NCBI RefSeq assembly: GCF_014191605.1
Contig: NZ_JACHWU010000001.1
Coordinates: forward strand, 744,001 to 808,000
Reading direction: 5' to 3'
Length of the DNA stretch: 64,000 bases
Source: Prauserella isguenensis
GTDB lineage: Bacteria > Actinomycetota > Actinomycetes > Mycobacteriales > Pseudonocardiaceae
In this document: piece after piece, positions 1-7,728 of the stretch
Layout: the number at the start of each line of letters is the position of its first letter
How positions within the stretch are numbered: position 1 is the first letter of the stretch
Program-made: the position numbers and the translations under genes
The notes under the pieces: model-generated
Seen by the model: the letters and a program-made list of their open reading frames with translations, nothing else
Databases searched by the model: none
Told to the model about the DNA's origin: nothing

Positions 1-2176
1 AGCCACGTGGGGCGGGGACGCCGACGCCGCCGGTTCGTCGATGGTCGACGCTGCCGCGGGTGACGACACGTCGCCGGGCATGCACGACATCGAAAGCTTC
101 ATCCAGACCGAGGGCGAGAACGGCTTCGCTTCCGGCACGATCGCCCAGCCGCAGGTCGCCTCGCTGGCGTCGGTCACGGGTGTCGCGGGTTCGTGGATCG
201 GCAACGCCGCGACGGGCGCTTCGGACGACCGGCAGGCCGGTGGCACGACGTCCGACGCGACGATGACCGCGGGCGGCGCCTCCAACACGAACGGCAACGA
301 GGCCGCGGGTTCGGGCAACATCGTCGACGCCCCGGTGGCGCTGCCGGTGGAGATCTTCGGTGTCGGTGGCACCTGGATCGGCAACGCGCACGCCGACGAC
401 CACGTCAACAGCACCGAGGCGGTCGCGGGCGGCGACACGCTGACGCCGGGCGACGAGTCGGTCCTGTCCTCGAACACGGCGTCGGCCGCGATCGCGTCGG
501 CCGCCGAGGTGTTCGGCGTGGGCGGCGCGTGGATCGGCAACGCCTCGGGCAGCGCCGAGTCCGACAAGCTCGTCGACGCGGGCGGCTACAACGGCACGCT
601 CGCCAACGAGTCCTCCGGTTCGGGCAACCTGGTGCAGGTGCCGCTGGCCACGCCGGTCGAGGTCTTCGGTGTCGGCGGCAGCTGGATCGGCCAGGGCGTC
701 GGCGAGGGCGAGGAGACCAAGGAGGTCATCGCCGGTGGTGGCGGCAGCACCATCGACGACTACGGCTTCGCGAACGCCAACCTGGTTCAGGCGCCGGTGG
801 CGCTGCCCGCGCAGGTCTTCGGTGTCGGCGCCAGCTGGATCGGCAACGGCTTCGGCGAGGGCGAGACCGACACGATCACCGAGGCCGGCGGCGACGCGAC
901 CGCCGCGGGCGACAAGGGCACGGTTGCGGGCAACATCGGCTTCGTCCCGGTGTCGCTGCCTGCGCAGGTGCACGGGATCGGCGCCAGCTGGATCGGCAAC
1001 GGTCACGGCACCAGCGGCAACCTGACCGACTCGATGGCCGGTGGCGACGCCACGACGTCGGGTGAGCACGGCTCCATCGCCGGCAACCTGGTCGAGGTTC
1101 CGGCCGGTGGCGCGGCGTCGGTGTTCGGCAACGGCGCGAACTGGATCGGCACCGCGTCGGGCACCGGCGTGAACGACGTCGTGTCCGAGGCGGGCGGCGA
1201 CTCGGAGACCGTCGGCGACGGCGGTTCGATCGCGGGCAACATCGTCAGCGCCGACGCCATGCCGATCGTGTCGGCCTTCGGCAACGCGGCCAGCCTGACC
1301 GGTGTCGCGAACGGTGCGGGCGCGAACTTCGTGGACGTCACCTCCGGTGGCGACAAGGAGACGTCCGGCATGGGCGGCGCGATCTCCGGCTCGATCATCG
1401 ACGTGCCGCTCACCGCAGTGGCGCAGCTGTTCGGCAACGCCGCCACGGTCGGCGGGGTCGCGAACGCCATCGGCGACAACACGACGGTGGGCGAGTCGAG
1501 CGGCACCACCACGACGGCCGGTGACCCGCAGTCGCTGTCCGGTGTGGACGTGCAGCGTCCGATCGGCGTCGTCGCGCAGGTGTACGACGTGCCGCTCGAG
1601 CTGCTCGGCCAGGCGACCACCGTGGCCAACAACGACACGGACCTGACGGTCGCTGACGCGCCGATCGACCCGATCGTCGACAAGCAGATCACCGGTTCGG
1701 AGCTGCCGGCGACGGGCATGCCGAACACGCCGTACTTCGACGCGCTGGCCAACCGCGCGCCGGAGCTGGCGTCGGCGTCCCCGATGCAGCGTTCGGCCAC
1801 GCCGGCCGCGATGCCGGCCGCCCCGGGGCTGCCGACCGCGCCGGGTGCGGGCGACCTGCCCGCCGGTGACCTGCCGGTCAGCGGTCTGCTGCCGGAGGTG
1901 TCCGGTGCGGAGGCCCCGGAGCTGCCCGCGATGCCGGCGCAGCGTTCGGACGTGCCGCAGCTGCCGGCCGACCCGACGCAGGGTGAGTTCGCCGGTGCGC
2001 TGGACGGCGTGGCGCTGAACGGTGCCGAGCTGGGCGGCACGGACATGCGTGCCGCGGAGATGCCCGCCACGCCGGCCCTGCCGGGCGCGGGCGAGCTGCC
2101 GGCCGACGCCGACATGGTGAAGGGAGCCGCCGAGCAGGTGTCGCTCAACGGCTACGGCCTGGGCGCGTTCGTCTGA
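1..2176 (+). CDS. Chaplin-like tandem-repeat surface protein (5' end outside window)
   Basis: The frame is open from base 2 through the ATG at 41, and the residues before that ATG continue the repeat pattern, so the gene probably starts outside the window. About ten repeats of the form GN-(I/L)V-x-(A/V)P-x5-VFG-x2-(S/N)WIGN run to about residue 520. Their spacing settles to exactly 51 residues (153 bp): Trp codons lie at 530, 683, 836, 989 and 1142. The repeat resembles the chaplin core (SGNVVQVPV...CGN) of aerial-hyphae coat proteins, but no cysteine is visible anywhere. The last 170 residues are rich in Pro, Ala and Leu with LPA/LPG runs. An LPATG string near residue 558 lacks a following membrane segment, so sortase anchoring is unlikely. 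Chaplin relationship is inference; a secreted or surface role is likely. Confidence 0.75.
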   Translation, partial: ATWGGDADAAGSSMVDAAAGDDTSPGMHDIESFIQTEGENGFASGTIAQPQVASLASVTGVAGSWIGNAATGASDDRQAGGTTSDATMTAGGASNTNGNEAAGSGNIVDAPVALPVEIFGVGGTWIGNAHADDHVNSTEAVAGGDTLTPGDESVLSSNTASAAIASAAEVFGVGGAWIGNASGSAESDKLVDAGGYNGTLANESSGSGNLVQVPLATPVEVFGVGGSWIGQGVGEGEETKEVIAGGGGSTIDDYGFANANLVQAPVALPAQVFGVGASWIGNGFGEGETDTITEAGGDATAAGDKGTVAGNIGFVPVSLPAQVHGIGASWIGNGHGTSGNLTDSMAGGDATTSGEHGSIAGNLVEVPAGGAASVFGNGANWIGTASGTGVNDVVSEAGGDSETVGDGGSIAGNIVSADAMPIVSAFGNAASLTGVANGAGANFVDVTSGGDKETSGMGGAISGSIIDVPLTAVAQLFGNAATVGGVANAIGDNTTVGESSGTTTTAGDPQSLSGVDVQRPIGVVAQVYDVPLELLGQATTVANNDTDLTVADAPIDPIVDKQITGSELPATGMPNTPYFDALANRAPELASASPMQRSATPAAMPAAPGLPTAPGAGDLPAGDLPVSGLLPEVSGAEAPELPAMPAQRSDVPQLPADPTQGEFAGALDGVALNGAELGGTDMRAAEMPATPALPGAGELPADADMVKGAAEQVSLNGYGLGAFV

Positions 2177-2225
2177 GCCGAACGCCCCCGCTGCCGGCCC
2201 GTGTGAGGTCGGCTGAGTGAGATTC

Positions 2226-2261
2226 GCGGGCCCCGGAAGCGATGGCGCTTCCGGGGCCCGC
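2226..2261. terminator. Bidirectional stem-loop terminator
   Basis: A perfect 16-bp stem (2226-2241 with 2246-2261) and a 4-nt loop lie between convergent genes. There is no T-run, which is usual for actinobacterial terminators. It can end transcripts from both sides. Confidence 0.8.
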
Positions 2262-2295
2262 TTCCGTGTGCGGAGTCCTCGCCGATTCGGTGCGG

Positions 2296-3063
2296 TCAGC
2301 CGAGCTGGACAGAGCGTTTCGCGAGCCCGTGCCAGTAGCCGTCGATGACGGTGTCGGGTCGCAGTCCGTCGCCCGCGCCGAGGGAGACGAACAGTGGCGC
2401 GAAATGCTCGGTCCTGGGGTGGGCGATGTCGGCGGCGGGTGCCTTGTGCTGGAAGTCGAGGAGCGCGTCGACGTCGCCGGTGGCGAGCGCGCCGGAGCCC
2501 CAGTCGTCGAACTCCACCGACCAGGCAGGCGGTGTCCCCGCGGACCCGTCGGTCTGGCGCATCGCGATGAGGTTGTGGGTGAAGAAACCGCTGCCGACGA
2601 TCAGCACTCCCCGGTCGCGCAGCGGGGCGAGGCGCCGGCCGAAGTCGTAGAGCGCGTGCGGTTCGAGAGTCGGCAGGGAGACCTGGAGGACGGGGATGTC
2701 GGCGCCGGGGTACATCTCGACGAGTGGCACGTAGGCGCCGTGGTCGAGGCCGCGCGTGGGGTCGTCGTGGACGTGGCCGCCGAGCAGTTTCCGCACGTCG
2801 GCCGCGAGGTCGGGAGCGCCCGGCGCTGGGTAGGTGACGTCGTAGTAGCGGTCGGGGAAGCCCCAGAAGTCGTACACGAGCGGCTGGGTCGTCGTGGCGC
2901 CGATCGTGGCGGGCGCCTCTTCCCAGTGCGCGGAGACGACGAGGATCGACGTCGGTTTCGGCAGGTCGGCGGACCAATCGGCGAGTTCCCGGGTCCAGGT
3001 GGCGTCGTCGGCGAGCGGCGGCGCCCCGTGGCTCAGGTACAGCACCGGCATCCGGTCGGTCAT
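2296..3063 (-). CDS. LigB/YgiD-family extradiol dioxygenase (DODA type)
   Basis: This 255-residue protein has the DODA-type class III extradiol dioxygenase pattern: SHGAPP near residue 11 (His12), SAHWE (His46), LDHGAYVPL (His108) and HPRTEHFAPL near residue 225. In the family these histidines bind the active-site metal that cleaves catecholic rings. The actual substrate here is unknown. The frame stays open upstream, but the ATG at 3063 follows a strong GGAGGAGGGG ribosome site and places SHGAPP at the normal distance. The gene stands alone, convergent with the repeat protein and divergent from an NmrA-like gene. A palindrome at 3107-3122 lies in its promoter region. Confidence 0.85.
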   Translation of the reverse strand: MTDRMPVLYLSHGAPPLADDATWTRELADWSADLPKPTSILVVSAHWEEAPATIGATTTQPLVYDFWGFPDRYYDVTYPAPGAPDLAADVRKLLGGHVHDDPTRGLDHGAYVPLVEMYPGADIPVLQVSLPTLEPHALYDFGRRLAPLRDRGVLIVGSGFFTHNLIAMRQTDGSAGTPPAWSVEFDDWGSGALATGDVDALLDFQHKAPAADIAHPRTEHFAPLFVSLGAGDGLRPDTVIDGYWHGLAKRSVQLG

Positions 3064-3090
3064 GACCCCTCCTCCGGGCGCTGGGAGTGC

Positions 3091-3130
3091 GACAACCATC
3101 GCATTACGTTGAACTTTCAACGACAACCAT
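3091..3130. promoter_or_regulatory. Palindromic operator flanked by direct repeats
   Basis: CGTTGAA-CT-TTCAACG (3107-3122) is a perfect dyad. It is flanked by two copies of GACAACCAT (3091-3099 and 3122-3130). On the minus strand it falls between a possible -35 and a TAATGC -10 for the dioxygenase gene, as a repressor site would. The cognate regulator is not identified. Confidence 0.5.
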
Positions 3131-3311
3131 ACGCCGGAGTGGCGGCTCCTGCCAGAGGCGGCTGTCACCGCAGGCCGGTCGACGTCGGCCGCTGCGGCTG
3201 TCACGTTTCGTGGACTGTCACGTTTCGCGTGGTCGTTCCGTGCACACGGGGAATACGGGCAGTGCGATCCCGGTGTCGGGCCGGATCCGAGGGTGGGGAG
3301 AACCGGTGGGG

Positions 3312-4091
3312 ATGTCGATCCTGGTCACGGGTGGTACGGGCACGCTGGGCAGCGCCGTTGTGGACAGGCTCGCCGACGGCTACGACGTGCGGGTGCTGAG
3401 TCGTGCGTCCGCGGATGGCCGGCGAGGTGAGCGGAGGCGGTACGAGCGGATGCGGGGTGACCTGCGGACGGGTGCCGGGATCGCCGCCGCGGTCGCCGGC
3501 GTGGACGTCGTGGTCCATTGTGCGACGACCAACGGGCGCGGCGACGTGCCTGCCACGCGGAATCTGCTCGACGCGGCCCGTCGCGCGGGCGGCCCGCACG
3601 TCGTGTACGTGTCCATCGCCGGAAGCGACCGGATACCGCTGCCCTACTACCGGGCCAAGCAGGAGTGCGAAGGGCTCGTCGAACGGTCCGGACTGCGGTG
3701 GACGATTCTGCGCACCACGCAGTTCCACGATCTGATCGCGACGTTCTTCGCGGTGCAGCGGTGGCTTCCCGTCGTCGCGGTGCCCGCGGGCGTGGACTTC
3801 CAGCCGATCGACGTGCGTGACGTGGCCGAACGGCTGGCCGAGCTCGCCGCCGAGCCCGCGGCGGGCCGGGCGGCGGATCTCGGCGGTCCGCGGATCCGCT
3901 CCACTCGCGACCTCGCGCGGACGTATCTGCAGGTCACGGGCCGTCGCCGACTGGTGGTGCCACTTCCTCCGGCAGGCGGAACGTTGCGCGGCTACCGCGA
4001 AGGGCGGCACCTCGTCCCCGACAATGCCGCCGGGCGCAGGACCTTCGACGACTTCCTGGCCGAGGCGGTCGGAACGGGGTGGGGAGCGTGA
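3312..4091 (+). CDS. NmrA-like NAD(P)-binding reductase
   Basis: The protein opens with a Rossmann nucleotide-binding strand and TGGTGTLG glycine motif at residues 6-13. This is typical of atypical SDRs of the NmrA/NAD(P)H-binding family (about 260 residues, as here). VVHCATT and YYRAKQECE match the middle of the family; the canonical YxxxK is present as YYRAK. Substrate is unknown. Start choice is between GTG 3306 (SD GGGGAG at 3295-3300, spacing 5) and ATG 3312; both fit. The downstream membrane-protein gene overlaps its stop codon by 4 bp, so the two are translationally coupled. Confidence 0.8.
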   Translation: MSILVTGGTGTLGSAVVDRLADGYDVRVLSRASADGRRGERRRYERMRGDLRTGAGIAAAVAGVDVVVHCATTNGRGDVPATRNLLDAARRAGGPHVVYVSIAGSDRIPLPYYRAKQECEGLVERSGLRWTILRTTQFHDLIATFFAVQRWLPVVAVPAGVDFQPIDVRDVAERLAELAAEPAAGRAADLGGPRIRSTRDLARTYLQVTGRRRLVVPLPPAGGTLRGYREGRHLVPDNAAGRRTFDDFLAEAVGTGWGA

Positions 4092-4495
4092 ACGTCAGGG
4101 TGGTGCTGCGCGGCGGGCTGGGCTTCCTCGTGGCCACCGAGCTCCTCATCGGTTGCTGGGCACTGCTGTTCCCGCGGGCGTTCTTCGCGATCCCATGGGT
4201 CGGCATGCGCATGGACTACAACGAGCACCTGATGCTCGACTACGGCGCGCTGAGCCTGGCCCTGTCCGTGGTGCTGATCGCGGCCGCCGTCGCGACCACG
4301 CGATTCCTGGTGCGGATCGCGCTGGGCAGCTACCTCGTGTTCGCGGTGGCGCACCTGGTCATCCACGCCCGGCTGTTGCACCACCTCACGCAGGCTGAGG
4401 GCACAAGCCTGATGATCGCGTTGGGCGCGGCCGTCGCCATCCCCGCTGCCCTGTTCGTCCTGACCTCAAGGATGGAGGACGGGCACGCTGCGTGA
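4088..4495 (+). CDS. Small four-helix membrane protein
   Basis: This is a 135-residue protein with four hydrophobic segments: LGFLVATELLIGCWALLF, then LSLALSVVLIAAAVA, a third around YLVFAVAHLVIHA, and a C-terminal MIALGAAVAIPAALFVL. There are no catalytic motifs. It starts at GTG 4088, which overlaps the TGA of the NmrA-like gene (GTGA), with GGGGTGGGGAG upstream. It may serve the same process as the reductase, but no function can be assigned. It is convergent with a methyltransferase 11 bp downstream. Confidence 0.75.
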   Translation: MNVRVVLRGGLGFLVATELLIGCWALLFPRAFFAIPWVGMRMDYNEHLMLDYGALSLALSVVLIAAAVATTRFLVRIALGSYLVFAVAHLVIHARLLHHLTQAEGTSLMIALGAAVAIPAALFVLTSRMEDGHAA

Positions 4496-4506
4496 GACGC
4501 GTCGGC

Positions 4507-5118
4507 TCATCGTCGGCGGGCGCGGAGGACGACGTCGTGGGTGTGGTGCGTGCCTTCGGGTGGTGCCGTCGTCCGGGCGCGCGTCTCGTGGGACTCGACC
4601 GTCCAGCCGTCGTCGAGCAGTTCGGCGACGTGTTCAGGCTGGTAGTAGGCGTACACGTCGTGACTCTCGTCGACCTCGCTCGGATCGTGGCCGACGAACA
4701 GCAGCGTCCCGCCTGGTGCGACGGCGTCGAGCAGGCCGCGGACGGCGGCAGGCCCGGCGTCGAGGCGCAGCGGGAAGTAGTGGACGGACACGAGGTCGAA
4801 CGCACCTGCCGGTGGTGGCATGGTCGTGGGGTCGCCGTGCCCCCAGCTCACGCGCTCGCCGATGCCGTGTGTGTGCGCGGCTTCGGCAGCACGTTCGAGT
4901 GCCACGCGGGAGATGTCGATCGCGGTGACGTGCCACCCGTGCCGCGCGAGCCACACCGCGTCGCCGCCCTCGCCGCAGCCGACGTCGAGCGCCTGGCCGG
5001 GCGGCAGCTCAGCGGTGTCGGTGACGAGTACGCCGTTGGGGTTTCCGCTGAAGAGCCGGTCCTGTTCGCGGTAGCGCTCGTCCCAGAATTCGGCGCTGCC
5101 GGTGTGCTGCTGAGTCAT
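4507..5118 (-). CDS. SAM-dependent class I methyltransferase (TehB/thiopurine-like)
   Basis: This 203-residue protein has FWDERYREQD near the N terminus, then the SAM-binding motif I LDVGCGEGGDAVWLA (residues about 45-59), the motif II acidic residue in VTAIDIS, and LVSVHYFPLR as motif IV. This layout fits TehB- or thiopurine-methyltransferase-like small methyltransferases that act on small molecules. The substrate is not known. ATG 5118 is chosen because the longer frame adds non-conserved sequence. It is divergent from an XRE-cupin regulator, and both promoters carry the same 15-bp dyad. This suggests the regulator controls the methyltransferase. Confidence 0.8.
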   Translation of the reverse strand: MTQQHTGSAEFWDERYREQDRLFSGNPNGVLVTDTAELPPGQALDVGCGEGGDAVWLARHGWHVTAIDISRVALERAAEAAHTHGIGERVSWGHGDPTTMPPPAGAFDLVSVHYFPLRLDAGPAAVRGLLDAVAPGGTLLFVGHDPSEVDESHDVYAYYQPEHVAELLDDGWTVESHETRARTTAPPEGTHHTHDVVLRARRR

Positions 5119-5145
5119 ACCGCCACGGTGCGCCCGGTCGCGGGG

Positions 5146-5175
5146 TTTCGGCAAACTTTCTTGCCGAAACTGCAA
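5146..5175. promoter_or_regulatory. Operator 1 of the divergent methyltransferase/XRE-cupin promoter
   Basis: It contains TTTCGGCAA-N6-TTGCCGAAA (9-bp arms, 5146-5169), overlapping the 15-bp dyad TTGCCGAAACTGCAA (5161-5175). The dyad fits TTGCNG-N3-CNGCAA and recurs at 5229-5243. Confidence 0.6.
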
Positions 5176-5215
5176 GGAAGTCTGCTGGTTGCTGCACGGG
5201 AAGCAGCCGGCCGTA

Positions 5216-5244
5216 TTGACAAAGTTCGTTGCCGGAACTGCAAT
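5216..5244 (+). promoter_or_regulatory. Promoter and operator 2 of the XRE-cupin regulator
   Basis: TTGACA (5216-5221), 17 nt, TGCAAT (5239-5244). The GTG start lies 7 nt after the -10, so the mRNA is probably leaderless. The dyad TTGCCGGAACTGCAA (5229-5243) fills the spacer and -10, matching operator 1 in 14 of 15 bases. This fits negative autoregulation. Confidence 0.6.
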
Positions 5245-5251
5245 ACCGGGG

Positions 5252-5833
5252 GTGGATGACGACTTCGACACCGTGTTGACGGCCGTGGGTCCGCGGCTGC
5301 GGAAGCTGCGCGCGGAGGCCGAGCTGACGCTGACCGCGCTGTCCGAGGCGACGGGCATCTCCGTGAGCACGCTGTCGCGCCTCGAATCGGGCCAGCGTAA
5401 ACCGGGCCTCGATCTGCTGCTGCCGTTGGCGAGGGCGTACCGGGTGCCGCTGGACGATCTCGTCGGCGCGCCGGAGGTCGCCGACCCGCGGGTGTATCCG
5501 CGGCCGATCCAGCACGACGGGTTGACGGTGTTGCCGTTGACGCGCAGGCCCGGTGGGCTGCAGGCGTTCAAGCACATCCTGCCGGGCAGGCCGAACGACC
5601 GCGTGCCGGAGCCGCGTTCGCACGAGGGCTATCACTGGCTGTACGTCCTCAATGGACGGTTGCGGGTCATTCTCGGCGATCAGGACCTGGTGCTCACCGC
5701 GGGCGAGGTCGCCGAGTTCGACACGCACCTGCCCCACTGGTTCGGCAACGCCGACGACAACCCCGCCGAGTTCCTCAGCATCCTCGGCCCGCAGGGCGAA
5801 CGGTTCCACGTCCGCGCCAGCTACCGCCCCTGA
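5252..5833 (+). CDS. XRE-family regulator with C-terminal cupin domain
   Basis: This 193-residue protein has an N-terminal helix-turn-helix: LRAEAELTLTALSEATGIS followed by VSTLSRLESGQRKPGLDLL, about residues 15-60. A cupin barrel follows: EGYHWLYVLNGRLRVILGD, then LTAGEVAEFDTHLPHWFGN. This is the MerR/PuuR-like XRE-cupin architecture, in which the cupin senses a small ligand and controls DNA binding. GTG 5252 is preferred over the longer frame because a TTGACA/TGCAAT promoter ends 7 nt before it. Probable targets are itself and the divergent methyltransferase. Confidence 0.85.
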   Translation: MDDDFDTVLTAVGPRLRKLRAEAELTLTALSEATGISVSTLSRLESGQRKPGLDLLLPLARAYRVPLDDLVGAPEVADPRVYPRPIQHDGLTVLPLTRRPGGLQAFKHILPGRPNDRVPEPRSHEGYHWLYVLNGRLRVILGDQDLVLTAGEVAEFDTHLPHWFGNADDNPAEFLSILGPQGERFHVRASYRP

Positions 5834-5933
5834 TCGCGTCCTCGGCCGGCGGTCCGCGTGAACCGTGGGTCCGGCCGCGGCGGTGTGCGGCAACAACCGG
5901 GCCGTCGCCGCACCCGCGTCCGTTGTGGACGGC

Positions 5934-6425
5934 TCAGCTGCCCGCGGTCGTCATGGTGCGGCCGGTCTCGAGCAGGGTCTTGAGGCTCGACAGGACCCAC
6001 GGCCAGCCACCGCCGCCCTCTTCGGCGTTGCCGTTGCCCGCCACGTCCTTCGCCGTCTCCGGGGCGTCGGTGACGTCGTGCGTGAGGGTCACGCGGGTCA
6101 GGCCGGACGGGCCCTGGGTGAGCTCGTAGGTGAGGCGCTGCGGCGGTTCGTCGGTGTGCCAGGCGGCCTGCCAGTCCAGGACGAGTCTGCTGGGCGGCTC
6201 GACCTCGACGACCGTTGCCGTCAGGGCGTCGTCGCCCATGCCCATTTCCTTCATCGCCGGTGTCGTGTGGTGGACCATCTTCCCGCCCGGCTTCGCCTCG
6301 AAGGTGAGGTCGCCGCCGTAGCCGAACTTGTTCGTGTACTCGGAACTGGTGAGTGCCTGCCACACCTTCTCGGCCGGTGCGTCGATGTAGATGGAGTGGA
6401 TCTGGGTGGTGCGGGTGTCAGTCAT
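5934..6425 (-). CDS. SRPBCC (AHSA1-type) domain protein
   Basis: This 163-residue START-like fold protein begins with IYIDAPAEKVWQALTSSEY and ends with the helix GWPWVLSSLKTLLETGR, the two hallmarks of the AHSA1/SRPBCC family (hydrophobic ligand-binding cavity). In actinobacteria such genes are commonly paired with an ArsR regulator, as here: its ATG (6425) overlaps the ArsR stop by 8 bp. The ligand is unknown. Expression should follow the ArsR operator at 6791-6806. Confidence 0.85.
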   Translation of the reverse strand: MTDTRTTQIHSIYIDAPAEKVWQALTSSEYTNKFGYGGDLTFEAKPGGKMVHHTTPAMKEMGMGDDALTATVVEVEPPSRLVLDWQAAWHTDEPPQRLTYELTQGPSGLTRVTLTHDVTDAPETAKDVAGNGNAEEGGGGWPWVLSSLKTLLETGRTMTTAGS

Positions 6426-6777
6426 CGTGGTGCCCTTCGCGTTCGGCCGGCGTCTCGGTTTCGGCCAGCGTCTTGAGGTCGGTGAGCGCACGGATGTGCG
6501 GCTCGGTGTACTTGTCGATCCACCGGTCGTGGATCAGCCGGATGGGGACCGCGTTCAGGTAGTGCAGGCGTTCACGTCCGGATCTGCGGACCGTGACGAG
6601 ATCCGCTTCGGCGAGAAGTCGCAGATGTTTGGACACCCCGTATCTGGACATCTCGGTGTGCTGGTTGACGACCTCTTCCAGCTCCCCGAGCGAGCGGCCG
6701 TCGCGCTCGAAGAGTGTGTCGAGGAGCAGGCGGCGTGTCCGATCCGCCAGAGCCTTGAAGACGAGGTCGTCCTCCAT
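6418..6777 (-). CDS. ArsR-family transcriptional regulator
   Basis: This 119-residue winged-helix protein has LVFKALADRTRRLLLDTL at the N terminus, the recognition region YGVSKHLRLLAEADLV and a wing TVRRSGRERLHYLN. No metal-binding ELCVC-type motif is present, so it belongs to the non-metal ArsR group usually found beside SRPBCC genes. The promoter ends 6-7 nt before the ATG and contains a perfect dyad, which indicates a leaderless, autorepressed message. The second gene of the unit is the SRPBCC protein. Confidence 0.9.
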   Translation of the reverse strand: MEDDLVFKALADRTRRLLLDTLFERDGRSLGELEEVVNQHTEMSRYGVSKHLRLLAEADLVTVRRSGRERLHYLNAVPIRLIHDRWIDKYTEPHIRALTDLKTLAETETPAEREGHHDD

Positions 6778-6783
6778 GCGTCC

Positions 6784-6813
6784 AAGATAGGTGACCAAAA
6801 GGTCACATGTCAA
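6784..6813 (-). promoter_or_regulatory. ArsR promoter with operator in the spacer
   Basis: On the minus strand: -35 TTGACA (6813-6808), 18-nt spacer, -10 TATCTT (6789-6784), then the ATG 6 nt later. The spacer holds the perfect dyad GTGACC-AAAA-GGTCAC (6791-6806). A bound dimer would block RNA polymerase. Confidence 0.75.
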
Positions 6814-6936
6814 CGGCTGCGGTGGAATGCTGATCGAAAACTCGCTGGGCACGGAAGCGTCGCGGTAGCGTGAACCGGATTCCGCCGGGGGTGAACACGG
6901 GCCCGGAGGCCGCCGACGAGGCCTAGGTTCGGTGTC

Positions 6937-7662
6937 ATGCCGACTGTCACCACGTGCACGGTCACCTACCCGGCCGACGGCCTGACGATGATCGGGCACC
7001 TCGCGGTCCCTGCCGGGGACGACCGCAGGCCCGCCGTGCTGATCGGACCCGAAGGTCCGGGGCTGAACGACGTCCAGCGGCGCCGGGCCGACGCACTCGC
7101 CGAGCTGGGATACGTGGCTCTGGCCTTCGACCTGCACGGCGGCCACTGGTTCACCGACCCGCAGGAGATGCTGGCGCGCGTGACGCCGCTGCTCGCCGAC
7201 CCCGACCGGCTACGCGACATCGGCCATGCGGCCCTCGGCGTGCTGCGCGACGAGCCGCGCACCGACCCCGAACGGATCGCCGCCGTCGGCTACGGCACCG
7301 GTGGTGCGGTCGCGCTGGAACTCGGCCGCGCAGGCGTCGACCTGCGGGCGATCGGTACGGTCAACGGCCTGGTCACGGGCAGGCCCGGTGAGGCACGGAA
7401 CATCCGGTGCCCGGTGTGGGCCGGGGTCGGCTCAGAGGACCCGATCATGCCGCCCGAGCAGCGGGACGCGTTCGCCGCCGAGATGCAGGACGCGGGCGTC
7501 GACTGGCGTCTCGTGGTCTACGGCGGAGCGCTGCACGCGTTCCACCATCCGACGGTCGATCAGGCCGTGCTCCCCGGAGTCGGCCATCACCCGCTGCACG
7601 CCGAGAGGGCGTGGCGCGACGTCGTCGACCTGCTCGCCGAACGCCTGCCAATGACCGGCTGA
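6937..7662 (+). CDS. Dienelactone hydrolase-fold protein without the nucleophile
   Basis: This 241-residue alpha/beta-hydrolase of the DLH family has LAVPAGDDRRPAVLIGPEG, ALAFDLHGGHW, and a nucleophile-elbow region AAVGYGTGGAVALELG (residues 116-130). The acid and base are kept (Asp168 in GSEDP; His200 in ALHAFHHP). However, the nucleophile position (Cys in GYCFGG, or Ser) is Gly120. Either it is not a classical hydrolase or it uses another residue. TAGGTT ends 7 nt before the ATG, so the message is probably leaderless. It lies divergent from the ArsR unit. Confidence 0.8.
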   Translation: MPTVTTCTVTYPADGLTMIGHLAVPAGDDRRPAVLIGPEGPGLNDVQRRRADALAELGYVALAFDLHGGHWFTDPQEMLARVTPLLADPDRLRDIGHAALGVLRDEPRTDPERIAAVGYGTGGAVALELGRAGVDLRAIGTVNGLVTGRPGEARNIRCPVWAGVGSEDPIMPPEQRDAFAAEMQDAGVDWRLVVYGGALHAFHHPTVDQAVLPGVGHHPLHAERAWRDVVDLLAERLPMTG

Positions 7663-7728
7663 CCCGGCCGTTCGCGCGCAATTCGCTGGGCGGGGCGGTC
7701 CCGTGGACGTCGCCGAACCCGCGTGTGC

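Noticed and set aside
1700-1720. LPATG sortase motif in the chaplin-like protein
   Set aside because: It is internal, about 155 residues before the stop, with no membrane helix or basic tail after it.
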